64,000 nucleotides of DNA from Lachnospiraceae bacterium (lineage in GTDB: Bacteria; Bacillota; Clostridia; Lachnospirales; Bianqueaceae). Position numbers and translations under genes: made by a program. Every line of letters starts with the position of its first letter. Positions within the stretch are counted from its first letter, which is position 1. The DNA lies in NCBI GenBank assembly GCA_022794035.1, contig JAAWDX010000005.1, forward strand, positions 62,001 to 126,000. The letters are read 5' to 3'. This document shows positions 50,035-58,523 of the stretch, piece after piece. The notes beneath the pieces were generated by a model. The model made no database searches. It was not told where the DNA came from and saw nothing but the letters and a program-made list of their open reading frames with translations.

Positions 50035-51014
50035 CAAAGCAGGAAATTATGGAAGTATTTCAGCTGCCGCGCGCAGAGTATGAGGCCGCAATCAGGCCGC
50101 GTGCGTTTGAGGTGCTGAAACGTGAAAAGCGGGGAGTCAGTCCCGTTGCCATGCTGGGCTACAGCAATGTATGTAAAAATCAGTGCTTATACTGTGGAAT
50201 GAGGGCGGGCAATGCCAAGCTGCCGCGGTATCGCTTCCAAGAGGAGCAGATTGCAGGCTCGATTCATTCTGCATTTGCTATGGGGCTGCGCCGATTGTTT
50301 TTAATTTCGGGCGAGGATCCTAAATATCCGTTTGAAACACTGCTGCGCATAATTGAACAGGCAAAACAGATGGGCTTTGTCAGGGTGAGCCTTGGAGCAG
50401 GCGAGTTTTCCAAGACGCAGTATGAGGAGCTTAAGGCGGCCGGGCTTGATGAATATGTGATGAAGTTTGAAATGTCCCATAAGGACACTTTTGAAAGAAT
50501 GAACCCGTCCACCACGTTTGAAAAAAGGAATCAAGGGATTCGCTGGATTCAGGAGGCAGGGCTCGATCTCGGCTCCGGCAATATCGTCGATTATCCGGGG
50601 CAGACGCTGGAGGAGCTGGCGGATGATATTTTGCTGATGCAGGAGCTTTCCATCAGCTGGGCGCCGAATATTCCCTATATGCCGGCCATCGGCACGCCGC
50701 TGGCTACGCAGGAGGATGGTACGCCCAGTCCGCGCGGTAGCATTGATAAGATGCAGCGGGAGATTTCATTGGTGCGGCTTCTGTTGCCGCAGTGCGACAT
50801 CACTGCACAGCAGCCGGGCGAAGATATCCGTAACGGTCTTTCTGATCAGCAAGGAAATGCAGAGGCAGTGCGTGCCGGCGGCAATGTGCTGTTTGTCGAT
50901 CTGCTTCCGGCCGCTCAGGCAGGAAATTTTCATGTGATCGATCATAGAGTGATCGCCGGACTGGATCATGTGAAGGAGATCGCGCAGATGACGGGGCTGG
51001 AGCTCATCTGCTGA
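50031..51014 (+). CDS. HydE/BioB-like radical SAM enzyme
   Basis: The 327-residue protein has the radical SAM cysteines C48, C52 and C55 in SNVCKNQCLYCGMR, then LISGEDPKYPFETL and NIVDYPGQTLEELADDI. The pattern resembles the HydE/PylB/BioB group. No HydF, HydG or hydrogenase gene is in the window, so it is not obviously a hydrogenase maturase. Translation is coupled to the ABC importer ATPase, which suggests it converts the imported compound. The C-terminal cysteine set that binds the second cluster in HydE is not evident. Confidence 0.82.
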   Translation: MTKQEIMEVFQLPRAEYEAAIRPRAFEVLKREKRGVSPVAMLGYSNVCKNQCLYCGMRAGNAKLPRYRFQEEQIAGSIHSAFAMGLRRLFLISGEDPKYPFETLLRIIEQAKQMGFVRVSLGAGEFSKTQYEELKAAGLDEYVMKFEMSHKDTFERMNPSTTFEKRNQGIRWIQEAGLDLGSGNIVDYPGQTLEELADDILLMQELSISWAPNIPYMPAIGTPLATQEDGTPSPRGSIDKMQREISLVRLLLPQCDITAQQPGEDIRNGLSDQQGNAEAVRAGGNVLFVDLLPAAQAGNFHVIDHRVIAGLDHVKEIAQMTGLELIC

Positions 51015-51907
51015 TGAAGGATATCTATGAAATTCATGTGAAGGAAAATAGCGGAGAAGAGATTCTGGAGGGGATGACCCCTGATTTTCCTTACACAAGC
51101 TCGAGGGCCTTTCTGGATCATTACACTGTATTCTGGCACTGGCATAAAGCGGTAGAGCTGTTTTATATGGAAAGCGGGACGCTCGAATACGATACGCCGC
51201 AGGGCAAGCATGTCTTTCCGCCCGGATCGGGAGGGCTTGTCAATACGGGCGTTCTGCATAGCTCCCGGCCGAAGAAGGGATGTAAGCATACGGTTCAGAA
51301 GCTGCATATTTTTGATGCGGCTTTTCTGTTTGGTGATGTAAATGGACGGATTTATCAAAAATATTTTGCGCCCATCCTTACGGCGCCGCAAATTGAGATG
51401 ATTTCTCTTGATCCGCAAGATCCGCAGCAGCAGAGGATCCTGCAGAAAATTAAAAGCTCCTTTTTAATTTCAAACGAAGCAGAGGGCTATGAGATCAAAC
51501 TCAGAGAAGCGCTTACTGATATCTGGCTGGATATGAGCGCTCTGGCACAGCCGGAAATGGGAGGACAGAGGGGGTCCAAAGAAAGCGTTAAGCAGATGAT
51601 GCTTTACATTCATGATCATTACCATGAGAATATTAAAATATCAGAGGTGGCAGCGGCCGGCTTTGTCAGCGAAAGAGAATGCTATCGTTCATTTCAGGCC
51701 CTTCTGCATATGGCGCCGGGAGAGTATGTCCGCAGCTATCGGCTGCAAGCAGCGAGCCGGCTTTTGGCAGAAACGGACGAGAGTATTACTCAGATCAGCC
51801 AGCTGTGCGGCTTTGGCAGCAGCAGCTTTTTCGGGAAAAGCTTTCTTTCTTTTTTTGGCATGACACCCAGTGCGTATCGCCAGATGCGGCAGAATAATAC
51901 CAATTAG
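51014..51907 (+). CDS. AraC-family transcription regulator
   Basis: The 297-residue protein has a cupin-like N-terminal domain (FWHWHKAVELFYMESGTLEYD, with the His pair of a sugar/metal pocket) and a C-terminal double HTH (ISEVAAAGFVSERECYRSFQ, ITQISQLCGFGSSSFFGKSF). Its ATG shares a base with the radical SAM stop (TGATG), so it may belong to that operon. Its target is unknown; it also lies just upstream of a MATE gene. Confidence 0.9.
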   Translation: MKDIYEIHVKENSGEEILEGMTPDFPYTSSRAFLDHYTVFWHWHKAVELFYMESGTLEYDTPQGKHVFPPGSGGLVNTGVLHSSRPKKGCKHTVQKLHIFDAAFLFGDVNGRIYQKYFAPILTAPQIEMISLDPQDPQQQRILQKIKSSFLISNEAEGYEIKLREALTDIWLDMSALAQPEMGGQRGSKESVKQMMLYIHDHYHENIKISEVAAAGFVSERECYRSFQALLHMAPGEYVRSYRLQAASRLLAETDESITQISQLCGFGSSSFFGKSFLSFFGMTPSAYRQMRQNNTN

Positions 51908-51940
51908 AGGCGGGAAAATGATAGTCCTTCGCCATAAGCT

Positions 51941-51989
51941 TTGCTAAAATGAATTTGCATAAGTCATTCAATGAAATTTATTTTAGCAA
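51941..51989. promoter_or_regulatory. Sixteen-bp inverted repeat before the second MATE gene
   Basis: TTGCTAAAATGAATTT / AAATTTATTTTAGCAA (51941-51956, 51974-51989) with one mismatch. The right arm touches the ribosome binding site AGCGGAGGG of the pump gene, so it may be an operator for the adjacent AraC protein or a translation-blocking hairpin. Confidence 0.55.
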
Positions 51990-52001
51990 GCGGAGGGAAA
52001 A

Positions 52002-53327
52002 ATGGCGAATCGTGATTTAACAGTGGGCGAGCCTGGCAGAGTGATTAGAAGCTATTGCCTGCCGCTTTTTGGCAGTGTGTTTTTTCAGCAGATGTATAAT
52101 CTGGCTGATAGCTTTGTGGCAGGGCGTTTTATCAATGAAAATGCTTTGGCAGCGGTAGGAAACAGCTATGAGATTACGATGATCTTTTTAGCATTTGCAG
52201 TGGGCTGTAATACGGGCTGCTCCGTCATCGTTTCCCGTTATTTTGGCGCTAAGGATTATAAAAAAGTCAAAACAGGGATTACGACCTCTTTTATCGTCAC
52301 GGCCATTGTTTGCCTGCTCTTTATGGCAGGAGGGCTGCTCTTTGCTTCTCCTATACTCCGGCTGATCCGGACGCCGGCCGATATTTTCCAGGATTCCTTA
52401 GCTTATCTGCAGATCTATATCGGCGGTCTTTTCTTTGTTTTCTTTTATAATGTGGCCAATGGTGTGTTTTCTGCATTGGGAGATTCAAAAACGCCGTTTA
52501 TTTTCCTAGCGGTTTCTTCTACTGCGAATATTGCCATGGACATTCTGTTTGTAGCCGTATTTGACTGGGGCGTCATCGGCGTAGCGCTGGCGACCTTTAT
52601 CTGTCAGGGAGCTGCCTGCATTCCGGCGCTTGCTGTTATGGCGGTCAAAATGCGGAGGCTTTCCAAAACAAAAGCGCCTTGGTTTACCTCCGGCGTCTTC
52701 AAGGAGTTTACCTCCGTTGCCATACCGAGCGTTTTGCAGCAGGGATTTGTTGCGGCAGGCAATATTATCATTCAGAGTGTAGTGAATACCTATGGCGCGG
52801 CAGTGGTGGCCGGCTATTCGGCAGCGGTAAAAATGAATAACTTGGTAACATCATGCTTTACAACGATTGGAAGCGGCGTGACTAATTATACTTCGCAGAA
52901 TCTGGGCGCCGGTAAGCCGGAGCGGATTAAGGCCGGCTTTAAGGGTTCTGTTCGTTTCATGTGGACAATTGCGATCTCTATGTGTCTGCTGTATTTTTTG
53001 TTCCCTGCTCAGCTAATCCGGGTCTTTCTGAATCAGCCCTCACAGGAAGCGCTGCAGTCGGGCGTGGACTTTTTACGCATTGCTTCGCCCTTCTACATAG
53101 CGGCCGCGTTTAAAATCACATGCGATTCATTCTTATGCGGCGCCAAGCGCATGGGCTATGTGGTATTCAGTATTTTTCTGGATCTGGGGCTGCGCGCTGC
53201 GATTGCCATTATTTTCTCCGCACTGTTTCAAACGGCATTTAGCGTCTGGTTTGCATGGCCGATTGGCTGGACGATTGCTGCGGTGGTTACTTACCAGCTA
53301 TACCGCCGAAAGCTGGGTATAGATTGA
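52002..53327 (+). CDS. MATE family multidrug/sodium antiporter
   Basis: The 441-residue membrane protein has about 12 hydrophobic segments and MATE hallmarks (CLPLFGSVFFQQMYNLADSFVAGRF, GDSKTPFIFLAVSSTANIAMDILF). It is only distantly related to the pump at 25829. It follows an AraC gene and an inverted repeat, which fits induction by a drug or metabolite. A strong terminator follows. Confidence 0.92.
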   Translation: MANRDLTVGEPGRVIRSYCLPLFGSVFFQQMYNLADSFVAGRFINENALAAVGNSYEITMIFLAFAVGCNTGCSVIVSRYFGAKDYKKVKTGITTSFIVTAIVCLLFMAGGLLFASPILRLIRTPADIFQDSLAYLQIYIGGLFFVFFYNVANGVFSALGDSKTPFIFLAVSSTANIAMDILFVAVFDWGVIGVALATFICQGAACIPALAVMAVKMRRLSKTKAPWFTSGVFKEFTSVAIPSVLQQGFVAAGNIIIQSVVNTYGAAVVAGYSAAVKMNNLVTSCFTTIGSGVTNYTSQNLGAGKPERIKAGFKGSVRFMWTIAISMCLLYFLFPAQLIRVFLNQPSQEALQSGVDFLRIASPFYIAAAFKITCDSFLCGAKRMGYVVFSIFLDLGLRAAIAIIFSALFQTAFSVWFAWPIGWTIAAVVTYQLYRRKLGID

Positions 53328-53361
53328 ACTAGGATATGAGATGCCTTCGTTAGATATTGGT

Positions 53362-53407
53362 ACAAAAGGGCCGGGCAGACAGATTGCCCGGCCCTTTTGT
53401 TTTTTAT
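53362..53407 (+). terminator. Terminator of the second MATE gene
   Basis: ACAAAAGGGCCGGGCA / TGCCCGGCCCTTTTGT (53362-53377, 53385-53400) followed by TTTTTATTT. Confidence 0.93.
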
Positions 53408-53429
53408 TTAAGAAGAGAGGATTCAATCC

Positions 53430-53458
53430 TTGCGAAGTCTTTAGTTGTATGATATAAA
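53430..53458 (+). promoter_or_regulatory. Rubrerythrin promoter
   Basis: TTGCGA (53430-53435), 17-bp spacer, TATAAA (53453-53458). The -35 box equals that of the tdh promoter. No PerR box was recognised. Confidence 0.75.
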
Positions 53459-53496
53459 TGATACTATCAACCTAATATTAAACAGGAGGATCTATG

Positions 53497-54036
53497 ATGG
53501 ACAACAAGTACGCGGGCACTCAGACAGAAAAAAATCTAGAGGCAGCTTTTGCAGGCGAGTCACAGGCGAGAAACAAGTATACATATTTTGCTTCTGCAGC
53601 AAAAAAACAAGGCTTTGAGCAGATCGCTGCATTATTTTTAAAAACAGCCGATAATGAAAAAGAACATGCCAAAATGTGGTTTAAGGAGTTAAATGGGATC
53701 GGCGATACAGCTCAAAATCTTGCTGCGGCTGCAGAGGGTGAAAATTACGAGTGGACGGATATGTATGAAGGCTTTGCAAAGACAGCAGAGGCAGAAGGGT
53801 TTCCTGAGCTGGCTGAAAAATTCCGGATGGTTGGTGAGATTGAGAAGCATCATGAAGAGCGATACCGTGCACTGCTTAAAAATGTAGAGACAGCGGCAGT
53901 ATTTGAAAAGAGCGAGGTTAAGGTATGGGAATGCCGTAACTGCGGCCATATCATCGTCGGGACAAAGGCGCCGGAGATTTGTCCGGTGTGCGCACATCCT
54001 CAGAGTTATTTTGAAGTACAGGCAGAGAATTATTGA
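53497..54036 (+). CDS. Rubrerythrin
   Basis: The 179-residue cytoplasmic peroxide reductase has a four-helix diiron domain (ligands in [31 protein letters not shown]) and a C-terminal rubredoxin-like Fe(Cys)4 site (CRNCG, CPVCAHP). It detoxifies hydrogen peroxide in anaerobes. ATG 53497 has AGGAGGA 6 nt away; the ATG at 53494 is too close. It is a single-gene unit with promoter and terminator. Confidence 0.96.
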   Translation: MDNKYAGTQTEKNLEAAFAGESQARNKYTYFASAAKKQGFEQIAALFLKTADNEKEHAKMWFKELNGIGDTAQNLAAAAEGENYEWTDMYEGFAKTAEAEGFPELAEKFRMVGEIEKHHEERYRALLKNVETAAVFEKSEVKVWECRNCGHIIVGTKAPEICPVCAHPQSYFEVQAENY

Positions 54037-54040
54037 CCAG

Positions 54041-54092
54041 AAAGCAGCACCTCTCTAAATTCTTTGATTTGGCGGAAGTGCTGCTTTTCTTT
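54041..54092 (+). terminator. Rubrerythrin terminator
   Basis: AAAGCAGCAC / GTGCTGCTTT (54041-54050, 54078-54087) followed by TCTTT, with a 27-nt loop. Confidence 0.72.
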
Positions 54093-54102
54093 GCTGGACT
54101 TG

Positions 54103-54131
54103 TTGGAATCGATGCAGGTATATGTTACAAT
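54103..54131 (+). promoter_or_regulatory. Promoter of the serine hydrolase gene
   Basis: TTGGAA (54103-54108), 17-bp spacer, TACAAT (54126-54131). Confidence 0.72.
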
Positions 54132-54160
54132 ACGATAGAACAAAAGGGGGAAACACCGTT

Positions 54161-55165
54161 ATGAATATAGAAGCAGTCATTGACCAGCAGTTTAGAGGCA
54201 ATATCTATATTGTGCAAAACGCAGGCGTGATATATGAAAGAGAGAGCGGCTTTGCCGATCTGCCAAACGAGGTTCCCAATACACGGGAAACGAAATTTGC
54301 CAGTGCCTCCGCAGGCAAGGTATTTGTTGCCGTCGGCATTCTGCAGCTGATCGAGCAGGGCCGGCTGCAGCTTGACGATACACTGGGAATGTTTTTAAGT
54401 ACAGAGCTGGGGGAGATGGATCCGCAGGTTACGATTCGGCAGCTTCTTACGCATACGTCAGGCGTGCCGGATTATTTTGATGAAAGCGTAATGGAGGAGT
54501 ATGAGGAGCTGTGGACAGACTTTCCTAATTATAAAATCAGGCATAACAGCGATCTGCTGCCCCTCTTTATCCATAAACCGATGATGTATCCAAGAGGAGA
54601 ACGCTTTCAGTATAATAATTCCGGCTATGTGCTGCTGGCGCTGATCATAGAAAAAATCACAGGAATGGACTTTGATGAATATCTTAAGATAAATGTGTTT
54701 GACGTCTGCGAAATGACGGACACAGGCTACTACGAGCTTGACAGGCTTCCGGCCAAATGCGCGCAGCATTATATTTACTGCGCTGATACAGGCGATTACC
54801 GCACCAACATCTTTTCAGTGGATGTAAAGGGAACGGGAGCAGGAGGCGCCTTTATTACCGTGACCGACATAGTCAGGTTTTGGACGGCTCTGCTGGAGGG
54901 GCGGCTCATTGCAAAAGCGATGGTCCGTGAAATGCTAAAGAAGCAAAGCGGAGATGGCGCCGATGAGGAAGAAGGCTATTATGGCTATGGCGTGTGGATC
55001 ATCGAGAGTGAGCAAGGAGAGGACCTCGCTTATTTTCAGGGCTGTGACCCCGGCGTCAGCTTTATTTCAGAGTATAACCCCAATACCGGTACCATTTCTG
55101 TATTGGTAAGCAATTATGGCGATAATGTTTGGAAGGAAATGCGCAAAATCAGAAAGGCATTTTAG
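54161..55165 (+). CDS. Serine hydrolase, beta-lactamase class C / esterase-like
   Basis: The 334-residue protein has the penicillin-binding-fold motifs SxxK (Ser50-Ala-Gly-Lys53) and YxN (Tyr151-Asn-Asn153), with [12 protein letters not shown] between. The third KTG/HxG motif is not obvious (GCDPG near 298). No signal peptide is present, so it is probably a cytoplasmic esterase or peptidase rather than a beta-lactamase. ATG 54161 follows GGGGGAAA. Confidence 0.82.
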   Translation: MNIEAVIDQQFRGNIYIVQNAGVIYERESGFADLPNEVPNTRETKFASASAGKVFVAVGILQLIEQGRLQLDDTLGMFLSTELGEMDPQVTIRQLLTHTSGVPDYFDESVMEEYEELWTDFPNYKIRHNSDLLPLFIHKPMMYPRGERFQYNNSGYVLLALIIEKITGMDFDEYLKINVFDVCEMTDTGYYELDRLPAKCAQHYIYCADTGDYRTNIFSVDVKGTGAGGAFITVTDIVRFWTALLEGRLIAKAMVREMLKKQSGDGADEEEGYYGYGVWIIESEQGEDLAYFQGCDPGVSFISEYNPNTGTISVLVSNYGDNVWKEMRKIRKAF

Positions 55166-55176
55166 AGAGGAGAACC

Positions 55177-56058
55177 ATGATTTCAGAATGGCTTGTTTCG
55201 GAGACAGCAGAGCAGGCAAGGCAGCTGATGCAGTATAATCAGGTGTCAGAAAACCCGCTTGGCGGCTATGGCATGAAAAAAAGAGTAGAGAAGCTCATTC
55301 AGCTGCTGCGCACCGCGATGTATCCCAGTATCTACTATGAAGGCGTGCCGGAAGAAAAGTTTTTACAGGCTATCGTCACGCAGCACTGGCAAAAAGCCGC
55401 CATGCTGCTTTATGGCATGGCCTGCGATGTGCTGCCCAATGAATGCCGCAAAGCGGAAAAGGATGGCGCACATTGTACGCATTGCGTAGAAAAAGCAGAG
55501 CGGCTGGTCAAAGAGTTTATGGAAAGTCTTCCGGAGATCAGCCGCATACTGAGTACGGATATTCAGGCCGCTTATGAAGGCGACCCGGCGGCCCGTTCGC
55601 CGGAGGAGGTCATGCTGGCTTACCCTGCCTTTGAGACGATCACCATATTTCGGCTGGCACACCGCCTGTTTGAGCTAGAGATGCCGCTGATTCCGCGGAT
55701 GATGACAGAATATGCGCATCAGCAGACGGGCATAGACATTCACCCGGGGGCGACGATTGGCGAATATTTCTTTATCGACCATGGAACGGGCGTGGTGATC
55801 GGCGAGACCTGCCGGATCGGCGAGCATGTAAAGCTCTATCAGGGGGTTACGCTGGGCGCCAAAAGCTTCCGGCATGATGACGAGGGGCGGCTGGTCAAGG
55901 GCGGCAAGCGGCATCCGGATGTGGGCAGCCATGTTGTGATCTATGCAGGCGCTACCGTACTGGGCGGCGATACCGTAATCGGGGATGACAGCGTGATCGG
56001 GGGCAGCGTATGGCTCACACATTCTGTACCGGCCGGCAGCAAAATCTATAACGAATGA
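55177..56058 (+). CDS. Serine O-acetyltransferase (CysE/EpsC type)
   Basis: The 293-residue enzyme transfers acetyl from acetyl-CoA to serine, the first step of cysteine synthesis. The N-terminal helical half (1-170) carries a Cys-rich stretch [11 protein letters not shown]; the C-terminal half is a left-handed beta helix of hexapeptide repeats ([23 protein letters not shown]), with catalytic Asp-His in FIDHG. Length fits the EpsC-like subgroup. It follows the hydrolase gene by 11 nt (GAGAGGAGA). Confidence 0.92.
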   Translation: MISEWLVSETAEQARQLMQYNQVSENPLGGYGMKKRVEKLIQLLRTAMYPSIYYEGVPEEKFLQAIVTQHWQKAAMLLYGMACDVLPNECRKAEKDGAHCTHCVEKAERLVKEFMESLPEISRILSTDIQAAYEGDPAARSPEEVMLAYPAFETITIFRLAHRLFELEMPLIPRMMTEYAHQQTGIDIHPGATIGEYFFIDHGTGVVIGETCRIGEHVKLYQGVTLGAKSFRHDDEGRLVKGGKRHPDVGSHVVIYAGATVLGGDTVIGDDSVIGGSVWLTHSVPAGSKIYNE

Positions 56059-56071
56059 GAAGGAAAAACCG

Positions 56072-56881
56072 ATGAATCAGCAAACGCTATATGTATCAGA
56101 CCTGGACGGGACGCTGCTGCGAAAAAATGAGCGCACCTCTGCTTATACTAATGAGGTGATCAATCGTATGACAAAGCAGGGGATGCTGTTTTCGTATGCG
56201 ACGGCCCGTTCGATCGTAACAGCAAAGAAGGTCACAGCGGGACTGGAGGCGAAGATCCCGTTGATTGTCTATAATGGCGCCTTTATTATTGACAATCAGA
56301 CAGGTGAGCTGCTGGCCGCCAATTATTTTGAAGACAGCGTAAAAGCTCTGATCAAGGATCTGATGGGCCATGACGTATATCCTATTGTGTATGCAATGCT
56401 TGAAGGGGCGGAGCGCTTTTCTTACTGGGAGGAGAAGTGCTCCCGGGGGATGCTGGATTTTATTGCCACCAGAAATGACAGCCGCAAGCGGCCGGTAAGA
56501 AGCGAAGAGGAGCTCGGGGCGGGACGCTGCTTCTATATCAGCTGCATTGAATCAGAGGCAAAGCTAAAGCCTTTGTATGAAAAGTATCAGGAGCAGTATC
56601 ACTGCGTCTATCATAAGGATATCTATTCAGGAGAGCAGTGGCTGGAGATCATGCCTAAACAGACAACCAAGGCGCATGCCATCTGTCAGTTAAAACGGCT
56701 GTTAAACTGCAGCCGCGTAGTTGCCTTCGGGGACGGAATCAATGACAGAGAGATGTTTCAAATCGCGGATGAGAGCTATGCGGTGGCCAATGCAGCAGAA
56801 GCCTTAAAGCAGCTCGCCACTGGGGTGATCGGAAGCAATGAGGACGATGGCGTCGCCCATTGGCTGGAGGAAAATGCATAA
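56072..56881 (+). CDS. HAD-IIB (Cof-type) phosphatase
   Basis: The 269-residue protein has motif I YVSDLDGTLLR (Asp10, Asp12), LFSYATARS, a C2 cap and the acidic motif FGDGINDREMF. It is a close paralogue of the gene at 28741. It starts 13 nt after cysE and ends 84 nt before pyrB. The substrate is unknown. Confidence 0.88.
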   Translation: MNQQTLYVSDLDGTLLRKNERTSAYTNEVINRMTKQGMLFSYATARSIVTAKKVTAGLEAKIPLIVYNGAFIIDNQTGELLAANYFEDSVKALIKDLMGHDVYPIVYAMLEGAERFSYWEEKCSRGMLDFIATRNDSRKRPVRSEEELGAGRCFYISCIESEAKLKPLYEKYQEQYHCVYHKDIYSGEQWLEIMPKQTTKAHAICQLKRLLNCSRVVAFGDGINDREMFQIADESYAVANAAEALKQLATGVIGSNEDDGVAHWLEENA

Positions 56882-56888
56882 TCTGTCC

Positions 56889-56917
56889 TTGCTTTTGCAG
56901 CGCGCAGAGTGTATAAT
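56889..56917 (+). promoter_or_regulatory. pyrB: pyrBI promoter
   Basis: TTGCTT (56889-56894), 17-bp spacer, TATAAT (56912-56917). The leader is only about 40 nt, too short for a PyrR attenuator. Confidence 0.78.
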
Positions 56918-56965
56918 TCTATGAAATGTTATATGCAAGCTGTATGACTGAAAACGGAGGTATCT

Positions 56966-57886
56966 ATGTTGCGGCATTTTTTAAATCCAATGGACTTTTC
57001 GGTAGAAGAATGGGACAAGCTGCTCGATCTGGCGGAAGCGATTAAAAATGATCCTCAAAAATACGCCCATGTATGCGATGGGAAGAAGATTGCGACGTTG
57101 TTTTACGAGGCAAGCACGCGGACGCGGCTGAGCTTTGAAGCTGCCATGCTGAATCTGGGCGGTTCAGTGCTGGGCTTTCATTCGGCAGAATCCAGCTCTG
57201 TTTCCAAGGGCGAGAGCGTTAGCGATACGATTCGTGTTATATCCTGCTTTGCCGATATCTGCGCGATGCGCCATCCAAAAGAGGGTGCGCCCATGGTGGC
57301 GGCGGCCAAATCCAGTATCCCGGTGATCAACGCAGGGGACGGAGGCCATCAGCATCCGTCGCAGACGCTGACGGACTTATTTACGATCCGTTCATTGATG
57401 GGCCGGCTTGAAAACCTGACGATTGGGCTTTGCGGCGATCTGAAATTCGGCCGGACAGTGCATTCACTCATCAACGCGCTTACCCGCTATGCGGGCATTC
57501 GCTTTGTGCTCATCTCACCAGAGGCGCTGCGTGTGCCGAGCTACATCCGCGACGAGGTGCTGGAGCAGAAGAACATACCTTATAAAGAAGTAGAAAATCT
57601 GGATTCGGTGATGCCGGAGCTGGATATCCTATATATGACGCGTATTCAGAAGGAGCGGTTCTTTAACGAGGAGGAATACATCCGCCTGAAAGACAGCTAC
57701 ATCTTGGATGCGGCGAAGATGAAGCTGGCCAAGAAGGACATGCTGGTGCTGCATCCGCTGCCGCGCGTGAATGAGATCGCCGTGGAGGTGGATGATGATC
57801 CGCGGGCGGCCTATTTTAAGCAGGTACAGTATGGCATGTACGCGCGCATGGCGCTGATCATGACGCTGCTGGGATTGGAGGAATAG
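56966..57886 (+). CDS. pyrB: Aspartate carbamoyltransferase, catalytic chain
   Basis: The 306-residue enzyme joins carbamoyl phosphate and aspartate in pyrimidine synthesis. STRTR at 50-54 binds carbamoyl phosphate; [14 protein letters not shown] and [10 protein letters not shown] are the other active-site segments. It is followed 2 nt later by its regulatory chain, so the organism should have the allosteric PyrBI holoenzyme. Confidence 0.97.
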   Translation: MLRHFLNPMDFSVEEWDKLLDLAEAIKNDPQKYAHVCDGKKIATLFYEASTRTRLSFEAAMLNLGGSVLGFHSAESSSVSKGESVSDTIRVISCFADICAMRHPKEGAPMVAAAKSSIPVINAGDGGHQHPSQTLTDLFTIRSLMGRLENLTIGLCGDLKFGRTVHSLINALTRYAGIRFVLISPEALRVPSYIRDEVLEQKNIPYKEVENLDSVMPELDILYMTRIQKERFFNEEEYIRLKDSYILDAAKMKLAKKDMLVLHPLPRVNEIAVEVDDDPRAAYFKQVQYGMYARMALIMTLLGLEE

Positions 57887-57887
57887 T

Positions 57888-58313
57888 ATGTTAAACGTAG
57901 GAAAAATTGAGCGGGGCATTGTGCTGGATCATATCAAGGCCGGCTGCGGCATGTCGATTTACCGGGATTTAGGACTGGACAAGCTCGATTGCTGCGTGGC
58001 CATCATTCAGAATGCGCGCAGCGGCAAGATCGGCCGCAAGGATATCATCAAAATCGAGGATGCCATGTCCAACATCGACCTCAATGCGCTGGGCTATATC
58101 GATCCGGATATCACGATCAATGTAGTCGAAAACGGAGAGATCGTGGAAAAACGGCGCATTCAGCTGCCCAAGAGGATCACCGGCGTCATCAAATGCCACA
58201 ATCCGCGCTGCATCACCTCCATCGAGCAGGAGCTGCCCCATGTGTTCGAGCTCAGCGACGAGGAGCGCAAGATCTATCGCTGCATCTACTGCGAGGAAGC
58301 CTATAAAAGATAA
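57888..58313 (+). CDS. pyrI: Aspartate carbamoyltransferase, regulatory chain
   Basis: The 141-residue chain has an N-terminal nucleotide-binding half (IERGIVLDHIKAGCGMSIY) and a C-terminal zinc domain with four cysteines (CHNPRC...CIYC) that contacts PyrB. It confers feedback by CTP and ATP. Ribosome binding site GGAGGAAT lies within the pyrB end. Confidence 0.95.
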   Translation: MLNVGKIERGIVLDHIKAGCGMSIYRDLGLDKLDCCVAIIQNARSGKIGRKDIIKIEDAMSNIDLNALGYIDPDITINVVENGEIVEKRRIQLPKRITGVIKCHNPRCITSIEQELPHVFELSDEERKIYRCIYCEEAYKR

Positions 58314-58318
58314 TCCGG

Positions 58319-58353
58319 AGCCTGAAAACGAGGAATCGTTTTCGGGCTTTTTT
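58319..58353 (+). terminator. pyrBI terminator
   Basis: AGCCTGAAAACGA / TCGTTTTCGGGCT (58319-58331, 58336-58348) then TTTTT. Confidence 0.92.
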
Positions 58354-58381
58354 AAAAACTAGGTTCGTCCCTAAAAAACGC

Positions 58382-58410
58382 TGGACGGCCCGCGCGCAGC
58401 GTGGTATAAT
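58382..58410 (+). promoter_or_regulatory. Promoter of the S9 peptidase pair
   Basis: TGGACG (58382-58387), 17-bp spacer, TATAAT (58405-58410). The -35 box is imperfect. Confidence 0.65.
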
Positions 58411-58438
58411 AAACTTTATATTAAAACATTTTTAAAAA

Positions 58439-58478
58439 GCCGGCCAGGCCGGCAAAAGGATGATCGGCATCGCCTTTT
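58439..58478 (+). promoter_or_regulatory. Hairpins in the S9 peptidase leader
   Basis: GCCGGCC-A-GGCCGGC (58439-58453) is followed by AAAAGG...CCTTTT (58454-58478), which ends in a T-run. The second could act as an attenuator in the roughly 105-nt leader. A 25-codon ORF starting at 58460 overlaps the gene start and is probably chance. Confidence 0.35.
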
Positions 58479-58523
58479 TCGCGCTGTGCGCGGCGGGGCG
58501 TGGTCAAATGAAAGGAGATTCAG

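Noticed and set aside
50031..51014. True HydE hydrogenase maturase or biotin synthase
   Set aside because: No hydF, hydG, hydrogenase or bio genes nearby, and the second-cluster cysteines were not evident; kept as HydE/BioB-like.
54161..55165. Secreted class C beta-lactamase
   Set aside because: SxxK and YxN are present, but there is no signal peptide and no clear KTG motif, so only a serine hydrolase call is justified.
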